Source: Tenacibaculum maritimum NCIMB 2154
GTDB taxonomy: Bacteria > Bacteroidota > Bacteroidia > Flavobacteriales > Flavobacteriaceae
NCBI RefSeq assembly: GCF_900119795.1
Contig: NZ_LT634361.1
Location: 1,488,001-1,552,000, forward strand
Direction of reading: 5' to 3'
Length of the DNA stretch: 64,000 bases
This document shows, piece after piece, positions 33,723 to 42,266 of the stretch (position 1 is its first letter; every line of letters begins with the position of its first letter). The translations under genes and the position numbers were made by a program. The notes beneath the pieces are model-generated. The model saw nothing but the letters and a program-made list of their open reading frames with translations, made no database searches and had not been told where the DNA came from.

Positions 33723-33730
33723 CAAAAATA
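33723..33730 (-). promoter_or_regulatory. Candidate -10 element of recQ
   Basis: Minus-strand TATTTTTG matches TAnnTTTG, 20 bases before the recQ ATG; no TTG at good spacing. Possible internal promoter. Confidence 0.35.
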
Positions 33731-33750
33731 AGAGATCTATTTGGAAATGT

Positions 33751-34563
33751 TTACCACCAAACGACAAAGAATTTTAATAATTGCCCATTTGCTTTTTTTA
33801 GCCAACATAATGGCGCTTTTTTTTCTTGTAAGTAGTGGTTAATCTGAAGGGTATATTCATTAAAAGAAAGCCATTTTACTTGTGTATGAGGTGATGTTAG
33901 CCAGTTGTGTTTGCTAGGAATGTAAAACTTGCTATTAGAAAATTGTTGGAGTGCATCAATATTTATATAAAACCCTGAAAGGCATTTGTTATTGATGTTT
34001 TGAAGTGTAGGAGTATTATTTAGAGGAGTAAATAGTTGTGCCTTAAAATATACTTGTTGCTGTATATGGCTTGCTTTAAGTTGGAGTTTTTTTAAGAGTG
34101 GTGCTGTTTGTGGGTGGTAGAGTAGTGGGAGTTGCTTTTCTTTTAGTTTGGTTAATTTTTGAATGAGTGAATCTTTTCTATTGGGGCTTATCCAATGCTC
34201 CATTTCTGTGTTTCCTACCGTTGCATCATATAAGTAGAATTTATAAATGATTTCTAAATGAATAGGAAGCTGATTTTTTAAGAGTAGGCAATCCAATTCA
34301 CCAAGCGTTCTTTTTTCTTGTTGAATTTGGACATTTTCAATTAAGATATCAATTGTTTTTTGTTGCTGGAGTTCAAAAGAAACGAAACGTTCAACCAATT
34401 TTCCTAAACGTGGTTTTTTAGGAATTTGAGTAGTAAATTTATGGGTGTTTATGTTGGGCGTCTCGTATTGAGTTATACCAAAAACTCCTTTTCCTTGCCA
34501 TAGAAAAGGTGTTTGTAAAAATCCTTCATATTGATATTGTAATTCTTTTGATTTTTGGGGCAT
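33751..34563 (-). CDS. DUF1853 family protein (PD-(D/E)XK nuclease-like fold)
   Basis: 270 residues, cytoplasmic. Opening QYEGFLQTPFLWQG and the core GKLVERFVSFELQQQ ... RTLGELDCLLL ... PIHLEIIYKFYLYD match DUF1853. The G-E-L-D and H-L-E-I-x-x-K elements form the D...ExK pattern of the PD-(D/E)XK nuclease superfamily, so a nuclease-type active site appears intact, although no substrate is known for this family. It lies between ompH (43 bases) and recQ (47 bases). Confidence 0.8.
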   Translation of the reverse strand: MPQKSKELQYQYEGFLQTPFLWQGKGVFGITQYETPNINTHKFTTQIPKKPRLGKLVERFVSFELQQQKTIDILIENVQIQQEKRTLGELDCLLLKNQLPIHLEIIYKFYLYDATVGNTEMEHWISPNRKDSLIQKLTKLKEKQLPLLYHPQTAPLLKKLQLKASHIQQQVYFKAQLFTPLNNTPTLQNINNKCLSGFYINIDALQQFSNSKFYIPSKHNWLTSPHTQVKWLSFNEYTLQINHYLQEKKAPLCWLKKANGQLLKFFVVWW

Positions 34564-34606
34564 GTTACATCGTTATGATGATTCGCAATCATATGCTTGT
34601 CATCTT

Positions 34607-35107
34607 TTATTTGATGCCTAATTTATCTAATACTAATTGTGTAATATCAAAACGTTCATCAATATATCCAAATTCGTTTCCATTGGTGGTTAGTATTTGT
34701 GTATATCCATTAGCTTTTGCAACTTCGGCTATGGTTTCACTTAGCTTTTGATACAATGGGCGCATAGATTGTTCTCTTTGGAGTTGCAACATTTTAGCTC
34801 CGTTCTGTTTGAATTTGGTTAAATTGTTTTCTAAAGTGATAATTTCTGTTGACTTTGCTTTTTTATCAGCAGTACTCATCGTTTTTAATCCAGCTTTGTA
34901 TGCTTCAACTTTGGTTTGGTATTCTTTTCCTTTTATTTGGAAAGAAGAGTCGAGCTGCTTGGCGTATTTTTCTACTCTTTTTAATATGTGTTTCATTTGT
35001 GGCATCTTACCAATAATAAAATCGCTGTTAACGGTACCCAATTTTGTTTGAGAGAACACCGTAATATTAATAAAAAGAAAAAGAATAAGTGAGATTTTTA
35101 AGTACAT
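34607..35107 (-). CDS. OmpH/Skp family periplasmic chaperone
   Basis: 166 residues. Signal peptide (MYLKISLILFLFINITVFSQ), then a long charged coiled-coil arm (about 40-130, KQLDSSFQIKGKEYQTKVEAYKAGL... KFKQNGAKMLQLQREQSMRPLYQKLSE) and a terminal beta region (YTQILTTNGNEFGYIDERFDIT). Skp-type trimers hold unfolded outer-membrane proteins in the periplasm. Three bases separate its ATG from the miaA stop. Confidence 0.88.
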   Translation of the reverse strand: MYLKISLILFLFINITVFSQTKLGTVNSDFIIGKMPQMKHILKRVEKYAKQLDSSFQIKGKEYQTKVEAYKAGLKTMSTADKKAKSTEIITLENNLTKFKQNGAKMLQLQREQSMRPLYQKLSETIAEVAKANGYTQILTTNGNEFGYIDERFDITQLVLDKLGIK

Positions 35108-35110
35108 GTT

Positions 35111-36022
35111 TTATAGTTTTTGATGGATGGTTTGTATGATGTTTCTAATATCATCTTTGAAATCAAACCAGATGATATTGGTATCCTTTCTAAACCAAGT
35201 CATTTGTCGTTTAGCAAATCGTCGGGTATTTTTTTTAATTTCAGCAATAGCAGTATCTAAGGTGAAGTTGCCATCGAAATAAGAAAATAATTCACGATAC
35301 CCAACCGTTTGTAAGGCATTTAAGTGTTTGTAAGGGTATAGTTTTTTAGCTTCCTCTAACAACCCGTTTTCTAGCATTATATCCACTCGTTGGTTAATTC
35401 TATCGTATATGATTTCTCTATCAGCGGTCAATCCAATTTTAATTGATTTAAAATTTCGAGGAGCTTTGGGTTTGTTTTTAAAGCTTGAATATGTTTGTTG
35501 GCTACCTATGCAAATTTCTAAAGCACGTATTAGCCTATGTGGATTGTTTATGGCAATGGTATTGTATGCTTCTGGGTCTAATTTTTTTAGTTGGTTTTGC
35601 AAAGAGATTATTCCTTCAGTATTTAATTGAGAAGAGAGTTGTACTCTTATTTCAGGAGAAACTTCAGGAAACTCATCGAGTCCTTTTAAAGCGGCATCTA
35701 CATACAAACCACTGCCGCCTACCATGATTTGTATGGTATTTTGTAAAAATAAGGTTTTTAGTTTGGCTAAAGCCGCTCTCTCAAAATGACCAACACTGTA
35801 GGTATCAAATATGCTAATATTTTGTATAAAATGGTGATGTGCAGCTTTAAGTTCATCTTTATCAGGAACAGCTGTACCTATTGTCATTTCTTTAAAGAAT
35901 TGGCGAGAATCGCAAGATATGATATCGCTATTAAAATGCTGCGCCAATTGAATGCTCAATGCTGTTTTACCTATTGCTGTTGGCCCTACAATGGTAATTA
36001 ATGTATGTTTAGAGTTTTCCAA
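35111..36022 (-). CDS. miaA: tRNA dimethylallyltransferase
   Basis: 303 residues. P-loop GPTAIGKT (13-20), SCDSRQFF, the tRNA-recognition stretch GGSGLYVDAALKGLDEFPE and the C-terminal KKNTRRFAKRQMTWFRKD. It adds the isopentenyl group to A37 of tRNAs that read UNN codons; MiaE, also in this window, later hydroxylates the product. Start: TTG 36022, since the frame upstream reads TAA-GCT-TTG and the TAA is the stop of the ion-channel gene, so no ATG is available. The two genes thus share one frame, separated by a stop and one codon. Confidence 0.95.
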   Translation of the reverse strand: MENSKHTLITIVGPTAIGKTALSIQLAQHFNSDIISCDSRQFFKEMTIGTAVPDKDELKAAHHHFIQNISIFDTYSVGHFERAALAKLKTLFLQNTIQIMVGGSGLYVDAALKGLDEFPEVSPEIRVQLSSQLNTEGIISLQNQLKKLDPEAYNTIAINNPHRLIRALEICIGSQQTYSSFKNKPKAPRNFKSIKIGLTADREIIYDRINQRVDIMLENGLLEEAKKLYPYKHLNALQTVGYRELFSYFDGNFTLDTAIAEIKKNTRRFAKRQMTWFRKDTNIIWFDFKDDIRNIIQTIHQKL

Positions 36023-36025
36023 AGC

Positions 36026-36850
36026 TTAGTTTAATTTACTTCCACAATTATAACAAAAATCGGCATTATCATGATGCCCCTCTATCGAGCAATTACCACA
36101 AGATTGTGTGTTGGTGTGTATGTTTTCTACTTTTGTCATTTCAGAAGTAACAATTCCAGTAGGTACAGCAATGATACCATATCCTAAAATCATAATAATG
36201 CTAGCAATAAATTGACCAAATGGCGTATGAGGAGCAATATCTCCATAACCTACGGTGGTTAATGTTACCACTGCCCAATAAACACTTCTAGGAATACTTG
36301 TAAAACCATTTTCTCCTCCTTCAATCAAATACATAACAGTACCCAAGATAACGCATAGAATGATTACAAAAAATAAAAAGACAGCAATTTTGGCTCTACT
36401 GGCTTTTAAGGCTTTTATAAAATTGTTAGATGCACCAATAAAACGAGCAAGCTTTAAAATTCTGAATACACGTAGCAATCGCAATCCTCTTAAAGCTACT
36501 AAACTATGAGTTCCTGTAAAAAAGATAGCCAAATATTTAGGTATTGTAGATAGCAAATCAATAATACCATAAAAACTAAAAATATATTTGGTAGGCTTAT
36601 GTATAGCAACAATTCTTAAAATATATTCTATAGTAAATAATATGGTAATAAACCATTCAGTAGTATTTAATAGTTTTGAATATTCAGCGTTAATAGCTTC
36701 AACACTTTCTAACATTACTAGTAAGATACTAGCAAGAATGGCTAGTAGTAAGACTACATCAAAAAGCTTTCCTGCTGGAGTATCTGCTTCGTAAATGATT
36801 TCGTGCAATTTTTGTTTCCAAGTAGTATTTTTAGCTTGTTGTTGGTTCAA
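36026..36850 (-). CDS. Voltage-gated potassium-type ion channel with C-terminal zinc ribbon
   Basis: 274 residues. Six membrane segments; S4 has regularly spaced Arg/Lys (RGLRLLRVFRILKLARF, about 121-137) and the pore loop contains the K+ filter TTVGYGD (198-204). After S6 a short cytosolic tail ends in a double CxxC zinc ribbon (CGNC ... CYNCGSKLN, about 247-274), an uncommon attachment. The start is TTG 36850; an in-frame TAA lies five codons upstream and no ATG exists before the first membrane helix. Head of the miaA-ompH-DUF1853 transcript. Confidence 0.9.
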   Translation of the reverse strand: MNQQQAKNTTWKQKLHEIIYEADTPAGKLFDVVLLLAILASILLVMLESVEAINAEYSKLLNTTEWFITILFTIEYILRIVAIHKPTKYIFSFYGIIDLLSTIPKYLAIFFTGTHSLVALRGLRLLRVFRILKLARFIGASNNFIKALKASRAKIAVFLFFVIILCVILGTVMYLIEGGENGFTSIPRSVYWAVVTLTTVGYGDIAPHTPFGQFIASIIMILGYGIIAVPTGIVTSEMTKVENIHTNTQSCGNCSIEGHHDNADFCYNCGSKLN

Positions 36851-37046
36851 GAAATAATTTTTTTATGTTCTGATACAATACTACAAATTATTTTAGAATG
36901 ACTTGTGTAATTTTTTTCAATTTGATAAAAAAAACATGGTTTTGGATGCTTTTTTATTGTATTTGATAAATAAAATGGCTAAAAGTACTCAAGGTTGTTG
37001 TTTTGGTTTAAAAATTGAATGTTTGAATGGGTTGGTATAAGTTTAT

Positions 37047-38129
37047 TTAGAGGCGGATAATTTTTTGTACTTTTTTTCTTTGAAGGTAATTTTTAATAAT
37101 GGTTTTGGCTAGCATTTTATTAGGAATAGGGGTTAGGATTGATTTTAAAATTTCTATTTTATTTTCTTGATGGGCTAAATTGGTGAAGCCGTATCCAATA
37201 ATTTCATTGTTTTCTATTAGAATAACAGAGTGTTCTTCTACATTTCTTCCTTTGTCCACCAAAATCATATTGGTGTGGTTAAAAGGAGTTAGATTCATTG
37301 TTTTTCGTTTTTTACGAATATTATATTTGGGATTTAATGTTTCTAACTCGCTATAATACTTCAGTCTTGTTAAGAGCTCATTTCCTGTTTCTTCATAGGT
37401 AAAAGAGATTACTTTGTCTTGAAGTTTTTTAGATCTTTTGCTTGTTTTTATAAAAACATTATTGATTTCTTTTTTAATATTAGCTCCTCTTCCTACAAAA
37501 ATAACGTTTCCTTGCGCATTGTGTAGGTAAAATACCCCCATTACATCAGGGGCTTTGTCAAGCAATGCATTAAGTTTGTTTTTAGTGTTTCTTTTATCAG
37601 CATATTTTACAGCATTTTTTAATATTTCTTTTTCTGTATCTTTTTCTAAGAGTAATTTAAATAGTTTTACGGTAGCTAGTGCATCTCCATTGGCTCTATG
37701 CCTATCAGATACAGGAATGCCTAAAAATCTAGACAGCTTTCCAAGGCTATGAGAAGGGGCCTCCGGAATTAGCTTTTTACTGAGTTCAACAGTACAAAGT
37801 GTGTTTCTTTGAAACTCAAATCCGAGTCTTTTAAATTCAGTTCTTAATATTCGGTAGTCAAAACTAGCATTATGAGCTACTAAAATACAGTTTTCAGTAA
37901 TTTCAACAATTCGTTTTGCAATTTCATAAAACTTAGGGGCATTCCGTAGCATTTTACTGTTTATACCTGTTAATTTAACAACAAATTCTTGAATTTCTCT
38001 TTCAGGATTTACCAGAGAAATAAACTGATCTACAACGGTATGACCATCAAATTTGTATATAGCAATTTCAGTAATGCCTTCTTCATTGTATTTACCTCCG
38101 GTAGTTTCGATATCTAGAATTACGTACAA
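37047..38129 (-). CDS. DEDDh exonuclease with degenerate GIY-YIG-like C-terminal region
   Basis: 360 residues. The N-terminal 165 residues are a DnaQ-type 3'-5' exonuclease: DIETTGG (Asp6, Glu8), HNASFDYRIL, and the DEDDh His in HRANGDALAT. From about 198 a second domain GVFYLHNAQGNVIFVGRGANIKKEINNVF recalls the GIY-YIG nuclease core of UvrC/Cho and Pol III epsilon fusions, though the first motif is degenerate. Likely role in DNA repair or proofreading. The start is TTG 38129 (then TACGTAATTCTAGAT); an in-frame TAA is three codons upstream. Confidence 0.85.
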   Translation of the reverse strand: MYVILDIETTGGKYNEEGITEIAIYKFDGHTVVDQFISLVNPEREIQEFVVKLTGINSKMLRNAPKFYEIAKRIVEITENCILVAHNASFDYRILRTEFKRLGFEFQRNTLCTVELSKKLIPEAPSHSLGKLSRFLGIPVSDRHRANGDALATVKLFKLLLEKDTEKEILKNAVKYADKRNTKNKLNALLDKAPDVMGVFYLHNAQGNVIFVGRGANIKKEINNVFIKTSKRSKKLQDKVISFTYEETGNELLTRLKYYSELETLNPKYNIRKKRKTMNLTPFNHTNMILVDKGRNVEEHSVILIENNEIIGYGFTNLAHQENKIEILKSILTPIPNKMLAKTIIKNYLQRKKVQKIIRL

Positions 38130-38251
38130 TACTTTTTATTTTTAAGGGGGGTTATATAAACGTTCTATTTTTTCTTTATAATAAAATGAATGTTATTTAT
38201 AAGGGGAATTATAATTGGGTATTTTATAAGAAAAATAATTGAGCTCTAAAA

Positions 38252-38926
38252 TTACATAATATAATTTCTATGACCAAAAATAGCGCTGCCAATTCTTACC
38301 ATATTACTTCCGTTTTCAATAGCTATTTTGTAGTCTCCACTCATACCAATAGAGAGGGTTTTTAGTGTTGTATGTTGCAATTTTAATTGGTCAAATAAAG
38401 TTTTTAAAGAAGAAAATTCATTTTTTATTTGTGTAGTATCTTCTGTAAAAGTAGCCATTCCCATAAAGCCTACAATTTTTATATTTTTTAAGGCTAAAAT
38501 TTCGTCAGAGCTTATCAATGTTGCAATATCATTAAAAGATAATCCAAATTTTGTTGCTTCTTGAGCAATACGAGCTTGTAATAAACATTTTATAACCCTA
38601 TGATGCTTTTCAGCTTGTTTATTAATTTCTTTAAGAGTTTTAAAACTATCTACTCCATGAATTAAATCAACAAAGTGTGCCATGTATTTTACTTTGTTCT
38701 TTTGTAAATGACCAATCATATGCCATTGAATATCTTTAGGTAAGGCATCATATTTTACAACCATTTCCTGAATTTTATTTTCTCCAAAAATTCGTTGACC
38801 AGCATTATAAGCTTCTTGTATATCAGCAATCGGTTTGGTTTTAGAAACCGCAACAAGGGTGACTTCTTTAGGTAGCTGAGATTTTATATGATGTAAATTT
38901 TTTGAGATGGTATTTAAAGGTTCCAT
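38252..38926 (-). CDS. YggS/PROSC family PLP homeostasis protein
   Basis: 224 residues. Alanine-racemase-like TIM barrel, N-terminal domain only. PLP Lys29 in VTLVAVSKTKP, then GENKIQEM, WHMIGHLQKNKVKY and the C-terminal phosphate site LSIGMSGDYKIAIENGSNMVRIGSAIFG. These proteins hold and buffer pyridoxal phosphate and are not known to catalyse a reaction. It is the last gene of the LuxC-like-serC-serA-DUF1015 run (16 bases after DUF1015), fitting next to the PLP enzyme SerC. Confidence 0.94.
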   Translation of the reverse strand: MEPLNTISKNLHHIKSQLPKEVTLVAVSKTKPIADIQEAYNAGQRIFGENKIQEMVVKYDALPKDIQWHMIGHLQKNKVKYMAHFVDLIHGVDSFKTLKEINKQAEKHHRVIKCLLQARIAQEATKFGLSFNDIATLISSDEILALKNIKIVGFMGMATFTEDTTQIKNEFSSLKTLFDQLKLQHTTLKTLSIGMSGDYKIAIENGSNMVRIGSAIFGHRNYIM

Positions 38927-38942
38927 TGATTTAGTAAGAAAG

Positions 38943-40181
38943 TTAAAATTCGTAAATGGTTAACGCACTGCGTAATTTAGGTTCTATATAAGTTGTTTTT
39001 GGAGGCATTAAAAGATCGGCATCTACAATTTCTTTTAATTCGCTGATATTGGTAGGTAGCATTCCAAAAGAAACTTTAAAATGACCTGCATCAACTTTTG
39101 TTTTTAGTTCTAGGCTATCAGATTTGTTTTGAGAATATACAATTTTAGAAGCATTTCTAATATCATCAATGCCTAAAATTGGTTTTAAGACTGTTTGATA
39201 GAGGATTTGTGCATCTAATTTACTCAAAGCATCTGTAAATTGATACGCTGATTTTCTGAGGCTCAAAGCATAAAAATCGCCATTTAAGTACATGCTAAAA
39301 TGGTGTTTTTCTTTAGGTTTGTAAAGTTCTTGCCCTTTGTATTCTATTTTGAAGAAGGCATCTAGTTCTATTAGAAATTCTTCTACGGATAATCCGTTTA
39401 AATCTTTTACAAAACGATTGAATTCATAAATGCTTAATTGGCTTTCAGGTAGTAAATAACTCATAAAAAAGTTATAAGCTTCTTTGCCTGTATGATTCGG
39501 ATTGTTTTCTGCTATATTTTTAGCCAGCATACATGAAGATGTAGAACGATGATGCCCATCAGCAATATACAGCGTATTAATATTTTGGAAAGATGCTGTA
39601 ATTAACGCAATATCTGCTGAATCGTTGATAATCCATAAAAAATGCGATTCTTTATCAGTGGTAGTAAATTCATATTCAGCTCTGTTTTTCTGGTACTTTT
39701 TTATGACTTTATCAATAGTAGCATCATCAGGATAAGTAAGTAATACGGGTTCAGCATTAAAGCCTGTATTTTTTAAATAGTTTTCAAATAATAATTCACG
39801 TTCTCTCAGGGTTCCTTCATGCTTTTTTATGGTATTATTGTAGTAATCTTCAATAGAAGTAGCAGCTATAATTCCACAGAAGGAGTTAGTGAGTGTTATT
39901 TTTTGATAAATATAAAAAGAAGCATTGGCATCTTGTGTAAAAATGGCATCTTCTTTAAATTCTAAATAACGATTATGCACCAATTTAAATCGTTGTTCTC
40001 CGCTAATATCTTGTTTGTGGTATTTGTACCCAGGATTAATTACATGCAAAAAGGTGTAAGGGTTAAAGCTTAGTTTTGCATCCAACATTTCTGGAGTATA
40101 TATTTCATAAGATTTTGAAGAAACTAGAGCAACTTTATCTCTAGTTGCTCTAACTGCTTTAAATGGTTTAACAGTAGCCAT
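38943..40181 (-). CDS. DUF1015 family protein of the serine operon
   Basis: 412 residues. DUF1015 signatures: KPFKAVRATRDKVALVSSKSYEIYTPEM near the start, GIIAATSIEDYYNNTIKKHEGT, and YIADGHHRSTSSCMLAKN with the conserved ADGHHR. The gene always accompanies serC and serA in Bacteroidota (family knowledge), and here lies three bases after serA. A phosphoserine or serine kinase activity has been proposed for members in other lineages; no kinase motif can be proven from this sequence. Confidence 0.88.
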   Translation of the reverse strand: MATVKPFKAVRATRDKVALVSSKSYEIYTPEMLDAKLSFNPYTFLHVINPGYKYHKQDISGEQRFKLVHNRYLEFKEDAIFTQDANASFYIYQKITLTNSFCGIIAATSIEDYYNNTIKKHEGTLRERELLFENYLKNTGFNAEPVLLTYPDDATIDKVIKKYQKNRAEYEFTTTDKESHFLWIINDSADIALITASFQNINTLYIADGHHRSTSSCMLAKNIAENNPNHTGKEAYNFFMSYLLPESQLSIYEFNRFVKDLNGLSVEEFLIELDAFFKIEYKGQELYKPKEKHHFSMYLNGDFYALSLRKSAYQFTDALSKLDAQILYQTVLKPILGIDDIRNASKIVYSQNKSDSLELKTKVDAGHFKVSFGMLPTNISELKEIVDADLLMPPKTTYIEPKLRSALTIYEF

Positions 40182-40184
40182 ATG

Positions 40185-41135
40185 CTATTCAGAAAGTAAT
40201 TTTACAATTTGTTGAGCTAATTCGGTTCCCATTCTATTTTCAGCTTCCATAGTAGCGCTACCAATATGAGGAGTCATTGAAATTTCAGGATTCATTAGTA
40301 ACTGTATTTCAGGAGTAGGTTCATTTTCAAAAACATCTAAAGCAGCATACCTTACTTTACCGGTTTCTATTGCATTTACAAGAGCAACTTCATCTAAAGC
40401 GCCTCCTTGAGCTGTATTAATAATACCTACGCCGTCTTTCATTTTACGGAATTCCTCTTCTTTGATAATGTATTCGGAAGAATATTTGAGTATGGTAATA
40501 AAATCAGCATGTTGAAAAAGTTCTTCCGCTGGTTTTATATCAATGTTAATCATCACAGATTGCCCATTGTAAAAAGGAATGGTTATAGTTGTTTTTTCTA
40601 AGTTATCGCTTGTTGCAATTACATTCATTCCAATGCCTAGTGCTATTTTAGCAACTTCTTTACCAGTAGCATCAAGCCCAAGTATTCCTAGTGTTTTTCC
40701 TCGTAATTCGATTCCTTTAGAAAACTCTTTTCTTAGAGAGTTAAAACGTGTTTCACCTTCTAAAGGCATTTCTCTATTGGATTGATGTAAGAAACGCACC
40801 ATTCCAAATAAGTGTGCAAATACCAATTCTGCTACAGCATTTGAAGTAGCAGTAGGAGTATTGATAACGAGAACTCCATTTTCATGAGCATATGCAGCAT
40901 CAATATTATCCATATGCAATCCTGCGCAACCAATCAATTTAATACTTGGACAAGCCTCTATTAATTCTTGGTGTATTTGGGTGCTGTTTTTTACAAGAAT
41001 GGCGTCAATTTGATGCTCGTTGATATAGTTTTCTAATTGTCTTTGCGCAACTTTAGTGGTACGTACTTCAAATCCATTTTTTTCTAAAGTATCAATCCCG
41101 CTTTGAGAAATTCCGTCGTTTGCTAATATTTTCAT
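40185..41135 (-). CDS. serA: D-3-phosphoglycerate dehydrogenase
   Basis: 316 residues, the short form without an ACT domain. NAD-binding loop GILGLDATGKEV (150-161; the third Gly is at 158), substrate-site KNSTQIHQEL, and catalytic block NTAQGGALDEVALVNAIETGKVRYAALDVFENEP with HIGSATMEAE. It oxidises 3-phosphoglycerate to phosphohydroxypyruvate. Assignment as serA rather than another 2-hydroxyacid dehydrogenase rests on the serC and DUF1015 neighbours. Confidence 0.93.
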   Translation of the reverse strand: MKILANDGISQSGIDTLEKNGFEVRTTKVAQRQLENYINEHQIDAILVKNSTQIHQELIEACPSIKLIGCAGLHMDNIDAAYAHENGVLVINTPTATSNAVAELVFAHLFGMVRFLHQSNREMPLEGETRFNSLRKEFSKGIELRGKTLGILGLDATGKEVAKIALGIGMNVIATSDNLEKTTITIPFYNGQSVMINIDIKPAEELFQHADFITILKYSSEYIIKEEEFRKMKDGVGIINTAQGGALDEVALVNAIETGKVRYAALDVFENEPTPEIQLLMNPEISMTPHIGSATMEAENRMGTELAQQIVKLLSE

Positions 41136-41161
41136 TAATTATATTTAGAATGATATTATTT

Positions 41162-42226
41162 TTAAGCTTTTCTTTCTAATTCTTGCATTACATCCACTAA
41201 TGCTTGCACACTATAGAGAGGCAGTGCATTATACATACTGGCTCTATACCCACCAACGCTTCTGTGCCCATGGAGTCCATTAATTCCAGCATCTAGCCAC
41301 AAGGCATCAAAAGTATTTTTTAAAGCACTGTTTTTGAGTATAAATGTTGCATTCATATTACTTCTGTCTTCTTTAACTGAAAGTCCTTCAAATAAAGGAT
41401 TTCTGTCAATTTCATTGTATAGTAAAGAGGCTTTTTGATTGTTTACGTTTTCAATAAACGGAATACCTCCTAAGTTACTTAACCATTCAAGGGTAAGCAT
41501 TGAAACATATACAGAAAATACAGGAGGAGTGTTGAACATGCTATCTTTATTTAGATGTATTTGGTAGTTAAGTATTGAAGGTATTTCACGCTCAACTTTC
41601 CCTAAAATATCTTCTTTAATAACGACCAAGGTAGTACCTGCTGGCCCCATATTTTTTTGCGCCCCAGCATATATTAAGTCGAATTTAGAAAAATCTAATT
41701 GACGAGAAAAAATATCTGAACTCATGTCGCATACAGTTGGGATGGGGGTTTCAGGAAAACTTTTCATTTGCGTTCCATAAATGGTATTATTGCTAGTGCA
41801 GTGAAAATAATCAGCATCACTAGGAATATGATATCCTTTAGGAATATAATTGAAGTTATTGTTTTTAGAAGAAGCGACCTCTACTAATTCACCAAAAAGC
41901 GTAGCTTCTTTAATAGCTTTAGAGCTCCATGTTCCAGTATTAAGGTAAGCCGCTTTTTTATTTAGTAGGTTATAGGCAGTCATTAAAAATTGAGAGCTAG
42001 CACCTCCCTGTAAAAATAACGCTTTGTATCCTTTGTTTTTTAATCCTAATAAATCCAAAACTAAACTTCTAGCATTTTCCATAACAGCAACAAAAGGTTT
42101 ACTTCTGTGGGAAATTTCAATTAAAGAAAGGTTGTCTTGATTAAAATTTAATACAGCTTCTGAAGCTTTTTGAAGAACTTCTTGAGGTAAGATGCATGGA
42201 CCAGCGCTAAAATTATGTTTTTTCAT
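41162..42226 (-). CDS. serC: Phosphoserine aminotransferase
   Basis: 354 residues. Class V aminotransferase: opens NFSAGPCILPQEVL, PLP Lys in YAGAQKNMGPAGTTLVV, GGASSQFLM and the C-terminal HGHRSVGGYRASMYNALP that is diagnostic for SerC. It converts phosphohydroxypyruvate to phosphoserine with glutamate. Twenty-six bases before serA. Confidence 0.96.
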   Translation of the reverse strand: MKKHNFSAGPCILPQEVLQKASEAVLNFNQDNLSLIEISHRSKPFVAVMENARSLVLDLLGLKNKGYKALFLQGGASSQFLMTAYNLLNKKAAYLNTGTWSSKAIKEATLFGELVEVASSKNNNFNYIPKGYHIPSDADYFHCTSNNTIYGTQMKSFPETPIPTVCDMSSDIFSRQLDFSKFDLIYAGAQKNMGPAGTTLVVIKEDILGKVEREIPSILNYQIHLNKDSMFNTPPVFSVYVSMLTLEWLSNLGGIPFIENVNNQKASLLYNEIDRNPLFEGLSVKEDRSNMNATFILKNSALKNTFDALWLDAGINGLHGHRSVGGYRASMYNALPLYSVQALVDVMQELERKA

Positions 42227-42266
42227 TGTGGTATTTTATATTATTACGTGCAAAAATAAGTTATTA

